DNA of 5,528 bases from assembly GCA_947450745.1 (NCBI GenBank), contig CANFYD010000293.1, forward strand, positions 1 to 5,528. Direction: 5' to 3'. The position numbers and the translations under genes were made by a program. The notes under the pieces were generated by a model. It was not told the origin of the DNA and did no database searches. It saw only the letters and a program-made list of their open reading frames with translations. Below are positions 1 through 5,528 of the stretch, piece after piece; the stretch's first letter is position 1; each line of letters begins with the position of its first letter. Source of the DNA: Burkholderiales bacterium (lineage in GTDB: Bacteria; Pseudomonadota; Gammaproteobacteria; Burkholderiales; Burkholderiaceae_C).

Positions 1-1428
<1,428 letters not shown>

Positions 1429-1435
1429 GTAGGGA

Positions 1436-1578
1436 AGAGGGCGAGAGCTTTTGTAGCGAGCGGCTGTCAGGCTAGACGGACGAAGCGCAGGAACCGGAAC
1501 GTACTTCAGGTACGTGAGGATTCCGAGCATTCGGCCAACGACGCATGGCAGCCGCGCAGTAAAAAGCTCTTACCCTCT
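1436..1578. repeat. ~143-bp long-hairpin element between convergent genes; dispersed repeat, full-length copy
   Basis: The ends are inverted repeats: AGAGGGCGAGAGCTTTT (1436-1452) pairs with 1562-1578 at 15 of 17 positions plus one G-T. Inside this, GCGGCTGTCA (1460-1469) pairs with TGGCAGCCGC (1546-1555) over 10 bp with one G-T. Next, 1478-1484 pairs with 1530-1536 at 6 of 7, CGGAA (1495-1499) with TTCCG (1521-1525), and ACGTAC (1499-1504) with GTACGT (1510-1515) around the loop TTCAG. The last two pairings share base 1499, so they fit together only with one base pair less. The whole element can fold into one long interrupted hairpin on either strand. Its right end coincides with the stop codon of the yqjK-like gene, and its left end is 8 bp past the ygiQ stop. 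Part of it recurs inverted at 5359-5394. It could be a MITE/REP-like element, a bidirectional 3'-end or termination structure, or both. There is no clean T-run after the stem, so a classical intrinsic terminator is not shown. Confidence 0.8.
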
Positions 1579-1847
1579 CAACGGCCCCGGAATTGCTGAG
1601 CTAGGCGCGTGATGCGCAGAGCCAGCTTGAGCAGATTCAGCGCCGAGCCCAATCGGCTGGGCTGAGACTGCCGGTTGAGGAAGGCTCCCACTCCGGCAGC
1701 CCCGATGGCTGCACCTGCGGCACCCAGCCAACTGGCCGGTTGCCGCAGCCTTTGCATATCCGCCCGCAGTTCAGAGCGCAGTTCGATGTTGCGCAGCCGC
1801 AGCGCCAGTTGGCGCTGTTTCAATTCGTTCAGTTCTCGATCGAACAT
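1578..1847 (-). CDS. YqjK-like small protein, third gene of the yqjDE-type operon
   Basis: The product has 89 residues if translation starts at the ATG at 1847. A TTG three bases upstream (1850) is also in frame, but the GGAG at 1857-1860 sits 9 nt before the ATG, and ATG is the likelier start. Residues 1-35 form a charged, probably helical segment rich in Arg, Glu, Leu and Gln (ELNELKQRQLALRLRN). Residues 39-57 are an Ala/Gly-rich hydrophobic stretch (WLGAAGAAIGAAGVGAF) that could be a short membrane or helix-packing segment. The tail is basic. Small size, composition and position directly after a YqjE-type gene match the YqjK-like family. Only 3 bp separate it from the upstream stop codon, which implies translational coupling. 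Its function is unknown in any organism I can name. The stop codon overlaps the outer edge of the hairpin repeat. Confidence 0.72.
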   Translation of the reverse strand: MFDRELNELKQRQLALRLRNIELRSELRADMQRLRQPASWLGAAGAAIGAAGVGAFLNRQSQPSRLGSALNLLKLALRITRLAQQFRGR

Positions 1848-1850
1848 CAA

Positions 1851-2264
1851 TCAGGGCTCCAGTACGCTGCGGTCACGCTTCAACTCGGCCAAGCTGCCGC
1901 CAAAAGCACCACCGCTCGGGCTCAGATGCGCCCGCGCCCGGCACCAACTCCACCAAGCAAAGCCCAGGTAAACCAAGCCCAGCCCGAGTGCGGACAGCCA
2001 GCGCCACGCCTCAGGCACGACCAGCAGCACACACAGGCTGAACATGCCCAGCCCAGCGGCCAACAAGATGAGCGCAAGCAAGGCTTGCACCAAGGTGGCA
2101 AACAGGCGCAGTTTTTCGGCTTCCAACTCGGTCGAAAACAGCTCCGCGCGCACCTGCAGCAACTCCATGCCACCGGCTGTGATGCGCCTCAAAGCAGCGC
2201 CTATGCCATCGGTTCGTGGCGCGGCGGCCTGCTCCTGCTTGCCCTCTGACCCGTCCGTCGTCAT
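1851..2264 (-). CDS. YqjE-type phage-holin-family (DUF1469-like) inner membrane protein
   Basis: The product has 137 residues. The ATG at 2264 is preceded by AAGGA (2271-2275) at 6 nt. The layout is an N-terminal hydrophilic segment (1-20), an amphipathic helix (about 21-53, ITAGGMELLQVRAELFSTEL), a strong membrane helix at about 54-83 (LVQALLALILLAAGLGMF), a short turn, a second membrane helix at about 86-108 (WLSALGLGLVYLGFAWW), and a charged C-terminal tail. This two-helix arrangement with the N-terminal ELLQxRxEL-type helix is that of YqjE proteins, which databases name 'phage holin family'. They are chromosomal and not linked to lysis here. In Escherichia coli, yqjE lies between yqjD and yqjK, and the same order is seen here. 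The spacing is 67 bp from the upstream yqjD-type gene and 3 bp to the yqjK-type gene. The role is unknown; a membrane partner of the YqjD-type protein is a plausible inference. Confidence 0.82.
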   Translation of the reverse strand: MTTDGSEGKQEQAAAPRTDGIGAALRRITAGGMELLQVRAELFSTELEAEKLRLFATLVQALLALILLAAGLGMFSLCVLLVVPEAWRWLSALGLGLVYLGFAWWSWCRARAHLSPSGGAFGGSLAELKRDRSVLEP

Positions 2265-2282
2265 TGCAAATCCTTCAGAAAA

Positions 2283-2335
2283 TTGAGCACTGCAGCTGAC
2301 GGGTAGATCTCTTGCACAGCCAACCCCTTGCTCAA
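2283..2335 (-). terminator. Possible partial terminator/attenuator between first and second operon genes
   Basis: On the minus strand TTGAGCA (2335-2329) is repeated inverted as TGCTCAA (2289-2283), a perfect 7-bp stem. TTTT follows at 2282-2279. The stem begins at the stop codon of the DUF883 gene. The loop is about 39 nt long, so the structure is weak and may be only an mRNA 3'-end or processing signal that lets the first gene be expressed above the next two. Speculative. Confidence 0.25.
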
Positions 2336-2643
2336 CGGCGGGTGATCAGCATCCCCAACAACAGCCCAATACCTGCGGCCAAGCCAATCGACTGCCAGGG
2401 CTTCTCATGCACATAAGCATCGGTGGCGCGACCGGCCGCCTTGGCTTTTTCGACCGCCGCTTCCTGCAAATCGAGCAAGTTGCGTTTGGCGCGGTCGAGG
2501 CTGTCCTGCACCTTGGCGCGCAACTCGGCGGCGCCCTCGCCTGCCGAGCCGGCCGTGGCTCGCAACAGCCCCTCGGCCTCGCCGACGATGGCATTCAGAT
2601 CGCTCATCAAACGATCACGCTGGGTTTGGTTGACATCAGACAT
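2332..2643 (-). CDS. DUF883 (YqjD/ElaB) family C-tail-anchored protein, first gene of operon
   Basis: The product has 103 residues. I chose the ATG at 2643 because AAGGAG (2653-2658) lies 9 nt before it. The longer start (TTG at 2661) would place this ribosome site inside the coding region. Residues 1-80 are a long, highly charged Ala-rich helix with coiled-coil character (AELRAKVQDSLDRAKRNLLD). Residues 81-103 are the hallmark tail HEKPWQSIGLAAGIGLLLGM followed by LITRR: one membrane helix with two overlapping GxxxG steps (G87, G91 and G93, G97) and a basic end. In E. coli, YqjD and ElaB are anchored in the inner membrane by this tail and bind stationary-phase ribosomes; that role is carried over by family only. 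This gene leads an operon with the YqjE- and YqjK-type genes. Upstream lies a strong FNR-type box, which suggests oxygen- or stress-dependent control. Confidence 0.9.
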   Translation of the reverse strand: MSDVNQTQRDRLMSDLNAIVGEAEGLLRATAGSAGEGAAELRAKVQDSLDRAKRNLLDLQEAAVEKAKAAGRATDAYVHEKPWQSIGLAAGIGLLLGMLITRR

Positions 2644-2890
2644 GGCTAAGTTCTCCTTCAAAAGTTGACGACACAGTCAGAAAGTTAACCTGTTTTAGCA
2701 TACCGAACGTGATTTACATCAAAAGCTCCGGTCCGCCTGCGATTTGAGGGCACCCAGCGGACCAGCCCGCAGTGGCAGTTTGCCAGCGCTTTGTCGGTAA
2801 TCAAACGCGTCGGCCTGGATGGCATGCAGCTGCCCTCGCTGCGTCACAATCAGCTGCAATTGACCCATTCCAAGCCAACAAGGAAGCGCC
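2644..2890. other. Divergent intergenic region between the yqjD-type operon and pfp
   Basis: This 247-bp spacer holds the leader of the DUF883 gene, the FNR-type box and an imperfect inverted repeat: GGTCCG at 2730-2735 pairs with CGGACC at 2758-2763, and CTG with CAG just inside. No T-run follows the repeat on the + strand, and on the minus strand only a short TTTT (2724-2721). I find no convincing sigma-70 promoter for pfp, although its promoter should lie here. A ribosome site AAGGAAG ends just before pfp. A short minus-strand open frame (about 2719-2867) crosses the region but lacks a good ribosome site. Confidence 0.6.
2709..2722 (-). promoter_or_regulatory. FNR/ANR/DNR-type binding site upstream of the DUF883 gene
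   Basis: Read on the minus strand the site is TTGATGTAAATCAC, matching 9 of 10 defined bases of the consensus TTGAT-N4-ATCAA. Its centre (2715.5) is about 72 bp before the chosen start codon at 2643. If it acts at the usual class II spacing of -41.5, transcription would start near 2674, leaving a short leader holding the AAGGAG site. A weak TTAACT at 2688-2683 could serve as the -10. The same box lies about 170 bp before the divergent pfp gene. The match is seen directly; regulation by an oxygen- or NO-sensing Crp/Fnr protein is inference. Confidence 0.5.
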
Positions 2891-4120
2891 ATGGCCAGTT
2901 GCAAGATCCTCGTCGCTCAGGGCGGTGGCCCCACCGCCGTCATCAACCAGTCGCTGGTCGGTGTCGTGCTGGAAGCGCGGCGTCAGCACCAGGTCGGCTT
3001 GGTCTACGGGGCTCGCCACGGTGTGCGCGGCATCGTGGCTGAAGACTTTGTCGATCTGACGCAAGAGACCAGCCACAACCTCGAGCTGGTGGCCAGCACG
3101 CCGTCCTCGGCGCTGGGCTCCACGCGCGACAAGCCCGACGCCGCCTATTGCCACAAGATTTTCCAGGTCTTGCAGGCACACGAAATCAGTCATTTTTTCT
3201 ACATCGGCGGCAATGATTCGTCCGACACGGTGCGCATCGTCAGCGGGGAAGCGGCTGCGGCCGGCTATCCGCTGCGCTGCATCCACATCCCCAAGACGAT
3301 AGACAACGACCTGGTCGAGAACGACCACACGCCCGGCTTCCCGTCCGCCGCCCGCTTTGTGGCACAGGCCTTTGCCGGAGCCAACCTGGACAACGCCGCC
3401 CTGCCCGGCGTCTATCTGGGCGTGGTGATGGGTCGCCATGCCGGCTTCCTGACGGCGGCCTCGGCCCTGGGCAAGAAGTTCCCGGACGACGGCCCGCATT
3501 TGATCTATTTGCCTGAACGGGTGTTCGAGCTGGAGCGTTTTCTGGCCGATGTGAAGGCCGTGTTTGATCGCCATGGCCGTTGCGTGATCGCGGTGTCCGA
3601 GGGCATTCACGACGCGGCGGGGCAACCGATATTGGCGCAGCTGGCCAAGGATCTGGCCAAAGACTTGGAGCACGACGCGCACGGCAATGTGCAGTTGTCG
3701 GGCAACGGCGCGCTGGCCGATCTGCTCTGCGAGGAGATCAAGACCCGGCTGAAGATCAGCCGGGTGCGCGGCGACACCTTTGGCTATTTGCAGCGCAGCT
3801 TCATCGGCTGCGTGTCGGACGTTGACCAGCGCGAAGCCCGCGAGGTGGGCGAAAAGGCGGTGCAGTTCGCCTTCAACGCCGGGCGCGACGGCTCGGTCGC
3901 CATCAAACGCAGCGGCTATTACTCGGTCGACTATGAATTGCTGCCGCTCAGCGCGGTGGCCGGCAAAACGCGGGTGATGGACGACGCCTTCATCAGCGAC
4001 AACGGTACCGACGTGACCGATGCCTTCCGGCTTTACCTGCGTCCGCTGCTCGGTTCCGGCATGCCGGACGCCTTCCGCTTGCGCCCTAATCCGGTGGCCA
4101 AGATTTTGAACAAGAACTGA
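2891..4120 (+). CDS. pfp: Pyrophosphate-dependent 6-phosphofructokinase (diphosphate--fructose-6-phosphate phosphotransferase)
   Basis: The product has 409 residues and starts at the ATG at 2891, with AAGGAAG (2880-2886) about 5 nt upstream. It belongs to the phosphofructokinase superfamily. The N-terminal phosphate-binding loop is QGGGPTAVINQ (10-20). GGND at 106-109 places Asp109 where ATP-type enzymes have Gly (GGDG). PKTIDND at 134-140 has Lys135 where ATP-type enzymes usually have Gly (PGTIDND). These two residues mark PPi-dependent enzymes. Asp138 corresponds to the catalytic base, and MGR (180-182) and PER (208-210) are the substrate-binding motifs. The enzyme should interconvert fructose 6-phosphate plus PPi and fructose 1,6-bisphosphate plus phosphate in the cytoplasm, reversibly, so it can serve glycolysis, gluconeogenesis or sedoheptulose-phosphate metabolism. 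It diverges from the yqjD-type operon. A 488-residue open frame antisense to it is a high-GC shadow. Cofactor preference is inferred from the motifs. Confidence 0.93.
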   Translation: MASCKILVAQGGGPTAVINQSLVGVVLEARRQHQVGLVYGARHGVRGIVAEDFVDLTQETSHNLELVASTPSSALGSTRDKPDAAYCHKIFQVLQAHEISHFFYIGGNDSSDTVRIVSGEAAAAGYPLRCIHIPKTIDNDLVENDHTPGFPSAARFVAQAFAGANLDNAALPGVYLGVVMGRHAGFLTAASALGKKFPDDGPHLIYLPERVFELERFLADVKAVFDRHGRCVIAVSEGIHDAAGQPILAQLAKDLAKDLEHDAHGNVQLSGNGALADLLCEEIKTRLKISRVRGDTFGYLQRSFIGCVSDVDQREAREVGEKAVQFAFNAGRDGSVAIKRSGYYSVDYELLPLSAVAGKTRVMDDAFISDNGTDVTDAFRLYLRPLLGSGMPDAFRLRPNPVAKILNKN

Positions 4121-4229
4121 TTTACCGTCATGGTTCGAGGCAGAAACGTCACGAACTATGCAACAACGTGGACAGACGCTCCAGCAGGGACGGCTGAATC
4201 CAGGTTGCTCCACCTCCAAAGGACTTCCC

Positions 4230-4898
4230 ATGAAAATTGAATTCAAACGCCCCGATGGTGGCCTCACCGGCGCTTATCTGGCCGAACCGGCCGATGCATC
4301 CAAGCGCGGCCCGGGGCTGATCCTGATCCAGGAATGGTGGGGCTTGAACCCGCACATCTGCGGGCTGGCAGACCGCTTTGCGGCAGCCGGCTACCGCGTA
4401 CTGGCCCCCGACCTGTACCGTGGCCGCATCGCGGCGGACGCCGATGAAGCCGGCCATTTGATGACCGGGCTGAACTTTGTCGACGCCACCCATCAAGACC
4501 TGGCCGGAGCCTTGGCCTACCTGAGCGAGCGCTGCGACAAGGTCGGCGTGCTCGGCTTTTGCATGGGCGGCGCGCTGACCATTTCAGCCGCAGTGAACCT
4601 GCCCGGCCTGTCTGCGGCGTCCTGCTTTTACGGCATCCCACCGGCAGAGCTGGCCGACCCGGCCAAGCTCACCATCCCGTTCCAAGGACACTTTGCTGAC
4701 AAGGACGACTGGTGCACACCGGCTGGCGTCAACGCCCTGCAAGCGGCGCTACCGGCCGCCACCCCGGCCGACATCAACCGCTACCCGGCTAACCACGCCT
4801 TCTTCAACGACACCCGCCCGGACGTCTACGACGCAGCCAGCGCCCAGTTGGCCTGGGATCGCACACTGGCGTTCTTTGGGCGGCACTTGGCGGTTTAA
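4230..4898 (+). CDS. Dienelactone hydrolase family protein
   Basis: The product has 222 residues. The ATG at 4230 has AAAGGA (4218-4223) at 6 nt; an upstream in-frame ATG at 4158 would add 24 unfamiliar residues and is disfavoured. The protein is an alpha/beta hydrolase of the DLH type. Glu35 in LILIQEWWGLN is the glutamate that activates the nucleophile. Cys111 sits in the nucleophile elbow GFCMGG. Asp159 lies in HFADKDDWCTP and His189 in ANHAFFN, completing the Cys-Asp-His triad. There is no signal peptide, so it should be cytoplasmic. Classical members open dienelactone to maleylacetate in chlorocatechol breakdown. Many chromosomal members outside such operons, like this one, have unknown substrates, and no aromatic-degradation genes are nearby. 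It lies 109 bp after pfp with no visible terminator between, so co-transcription is possible but not shown. Family assignment is firm, substrate open. Confidence 0.92.
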   Translation: MKIEFKRPDGGLTGAYLAEPADASKRGPGLILIQEWWGLNPHICGLADRFAAAGYRVLAPDLYRGRIAADADEAGHLMTGLNFVDATHQDLAGALAYLSERCDKVGVLGFCMGGALTISAAVNLPGLSAASCFYGIPPAELADPAKLTIPFQGHFADKDDWCTPAGVNALQAALPAATPADINRYPANHAFFNDTRPDVYDAASAQLAWDRTLAFFGRHLAV

Positions 4899-4903
4899 GC
4901 GCA

Positions 4904-4989
4904 GGGCCGGTCGATGAAGCGATAAGCGGTAGGACCCGATGGGCCTGGGCCTGTCGAAGGAACAGAGGCTGTTGGCCTTCGACCGGCCC
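4904..4989. repeat. Cluster of three related 11-bp motifs with a strong 43-nt hairpin
   Basis: GGGCCGGTCGA at 4904-4914 recurs directly at 4947-4957 (one change) and inverted, perfectly, at 4979-4989. The second and third copies form a hairpin. GGGCCTGTCGAAGG (4947-4960) pairs with CCTTCGACCGGCCC (4976-4989) at 13 of 14. Inside it AACAG (4961-4965) pairs with CTGTT (4969-4973) around a 3-nt loop, with a GG bulge. The first copy can pair with the third instead, so two alternative folds exist. CCTGTCGAAGG resembles a short motif I remember from REP-like repeats of high-GC proteobacteria; this is from memory. The hairpin begins 49 bp past the hydrolase stop and runs into the truncated PIN gene. 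It may be a REP-like element, a 3'-end structure for the hydrolase mRNA, or the scar of the event that removed the toxin's N-terminus. Confidence 0.7.
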
Positions 4990-5151
4990 GATGAATGCGA
5001 CAACCACTTGATCGAGTTGGGCGTGGCCGCACAGGCCGAGGCCATCGTCACCCGCAACCTGCGCGACGTGTCGCGCGGCGAACTCAAGTTCCCCATGCTG
5101 CGGGTGTTGACGCCCGAACAATTTCTGCAGGAGTACCCATGTCCACCCTGA
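4939..5151 (+). pseudogene. PIN-domain (VapC-like) toxin, N-terminally truncated remnant
   Basis: The open frame has 70 residues from the ATG at 4939; a TAG at 4930-4932 closes the frame just upstream. From about residue 16 it matches the C-terminal half of the 'putative toxin-antitoxin system toxin component, PIN family': DRPDECDNHLIELGVAA, AEAIVTRNLRD and FPMLRVLTPEQFLQEYP. Full PIN toxins have about 130-150 residues and start with a DTN-type motif holding the first catalytic Asp. That half is absent, and only 40 bp separate this frame from the hydrolase stop codon, so it has been deleted, not merely shifted in frame. The first 15 or so residues (GLGLSKEQRLLAF) come from the hairpin repeat and look unrelated to the family. 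The C-terminus is intact and overlaps the antitoxin start by 13 bp, as in a coupled toxin-antitoxin pair. RNase activity is very unlikely. I see no good ribosome site at the ATG. Confidence 0.68.
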
Positions 5152-5354
5152 CCATACATCTGCCCGATGACAAAAATGAACGCCTGAGGGCGCTGGCCCG
5201 TGCCAACCCGGTCAGCGTCAACAAGCTGATCGATGAACTGACCACCGTGGCGCTGGCCAACTTTGACACCGGGGTGCGTTTTGAGACGCGGGCCGCACGT
5301 GGCAGCGTCAGCCGTGCCTTGAGCCGGCACGACAAACTCGACAGCGCAGGCTGA
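5139..5354 (+). CDS. Small ribbon-helix-helix (HicB/Arc-like) antitoxin, apparently intact
   Basis: The product has 71 residues. The ATG at 5139 is preceded by AGGAG (5129-5133) at 5 nt, inside the end of the PIN frame. The N-terminal STLTIHLPDDKNERLRALAR is the beta-strand plus first helix of a ribbon-helix-helix DNA-binding fold. NPVSVNKLIDELTTVALANF is the turn and second helix, with the conserved SVNKLIDE pattern. The C-terminal part (about 45-71, FETRAARGSVSRALSRHDKL) is basic and probably the toxin-binding tail. Such proteins repress their own operon and neutralise the partner PIN toxin. The toxin-before-antitoxin order with a 13-bp overlap fits a coupled pair. As the toxin here is truncated, this is probably an orphan antitoxin; it may persist as a DNA-binding regulator or neutralise toxins encoded elsewhere. 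The hairpin-repeat arm starts a few bases after its stop codon. Confidence 0.75.
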   Translation: MSTLTIHLPDDKNERLRALARANPVSVNKLIDELTTVALANFDTGVRFETRAARGSVSRALSRHDKLDSAG

Positions 5355-5358
5355 GATC

Positions 5359-5394
5359 TTTTTACTGCACTGCCGCCATACGTCGTTGGCCGAA
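5359..5394. repeat. Solo arm of the dispersed hairpin element (inverted partial copy of 1530-1565)
   Basis: These 36 bases match the reverse complement of 1530-1565 at 32 positions. The match includes TTTTTACTGC at one end and CGTCGTTGGCCGAA at the other. Similarity stops at 5395, where the full copy would continue into the inner hairpin. Only the 3' arm is present, so it cannot form the long stem. It begins 5 bp after the antitoxin stop codon, mirroring how the full copy abuts the yqjK-like stop codon. Confidence 0.8.
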
Positions 5395-5440
5395 GAAGGG
5401 GCCAAGTCTCAAATATGAACCCCCTAGTTCTGCGGCTCAA

Positions 5441-5527
5441 TCAATCAGCCCGGTAGAGTCGGTCGTCTGATTCGCGGAAGGCCGGGGTCAGGTCTTGCAG
5501 ATGGCGCTCAACACGACACTGATACTG
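5441..5527 (-). CDS. Possible 3' end of an unidentified minus-strand gene (runs off the right edge)
   Basis: On the minus strand a frame is open from the right edge to a TGA at 5443-5441 and encodes 28 residues (YQCRVERHLQDLTPAFRESD then DRLYRAD). The composition is that of an ordinary soluble protein, and codon third positions are mostly G/C, as in the neighbouring genes. I do not recognise the family. If real, it converges on the antitoxin gene, with the solo repeat arm between them. The stretch is too short to rule out chance. Confidence 0.35.
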   Translation of the reverse strand, partial: QYQCRVERHLQDLTPAFRESDDRLYRAD

Positions 5528-5528
5528 C

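Noticed and set aside
1851..2264. Phage lysis or prophage origin, suggested by the 'holin' family name
   Set aside because: The gene sits in the conserved chromosomal yqjD-E-K order, with no endolysin, spanin or other phage gene nearby.
2719..2867. Short minus-strand frame (starting MGQLQLIVTQRG) in the spacer between the yqjD-like gene and pfp
   Set aside because: Its composition looks fairly protein-like, but there is no good ribosome site, no family is recognised, and its stop codon falls inside the FNR-type box and the presumed promoter of the next gene. It could be a decayed remnant; not enough to call.
4158..4229. Upstream in-frame extension of the dienelactone hydrolase
   Set aside because: The 24 extra residues do not resemble the family start, and the AAAGGA site is correctly spaced for the ATG at 4230.
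4121..4229. Promoter for the hydrolase (TTCGAG ... 17 bp ... TATGCA)
   Set aside because: The -35 candidate matches the consensus at only two of six bases; not supported.
2801..4267. 488-residue open frame on the minus strand antisense to pfp
   Set aside because: It lies opposite a gene with clear phosphofructokinase motifs; its product has no recognisable family and the low-complexity look of a high-GC antisense shadow. It spans unrelated features on both sides.
5397..5425. AGGGG ... CCCCT as a terminator for the antitoxin gene
   Set aside because: The stem is only 5 bp with a 19-nt loop and no following T-run.

Overview
The window looks like chromosomal DNA of a high-GC betaproteobacterium, most likely Burkholderiales (Comamonadaceae or the Rubrivivax/Leptothrix group). 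This rests on recognised proteins: a YgiQ radical-SAM protein, a yqjD-yqjE-yqjK-type operon, a pyrophosphate-type phosphofructokinase and a PIN/ribbon-helix-helix toxin-antitoxin remnant. No database search was possible, so the taxonomy is an inference.

Left part (1-1580): the 3' two thirds of a ygiQ-like gene on the + strand runs in from the left edge. Right after it lies a ~143-bp sequence that is nearly self-complementary along its length (1436-1578). It sits exactly between ygiQ and the convergent operon that follows.

Middle left (1578-2890): three small minus-strand genes, transcribed right to left, form a membrane/stress operon: a DUF883/YqjD-type membrane-anchored protein, a YqjE-type two-helix 'holin-like' membrane protein and a YqjK-like small protein. 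A 247-bp divergent spacer separates this operon from pfp. It carries a 9/10 match to the FNR/ANR/DNR consensus, well placed to control the operon and possibly pfp.

Middle right (2891-4898): a PPi-dependent phosphofructokinase gene (PPi-type signatures GGND and PKTIDND) and then a dienelactone-hydrolase-family gene with an intact Cys-Asp-His triad, both on the + strand. They are 109 bp apart and need not be one transcript.

Right part (4899-5528): this is the accessory-looking section. Between the hydrolase gene and a PIN-domain toxin fragment is a cluster of three related 11-bp motifs and a strong 43-nt hairpin. The PIN gene lacks its N-terminal half, but its natural C-terminus still overlaps an intact small ribbon-helix-helix antitoxin gene. 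Right after the antitoxin stop codon lies a 36-bp solo copy (32/36 identical, inverted) of one arm of the long element at 1436-1578, so that element is a dispersed repeat. The last ~90 bases may hold the 3' end of another minus-strand gene. If so, both repeat copies lie between convergent genes.

I see no CRISPR array, tRNA, rRNA or complete insertion sequence. The most unusual content is the dispersed hairpin repeat with its solo arm, and the decayed toxin-antitoxin locus bordered by repeats. I do not see convincing evidence of a wholly new multi-gene system.
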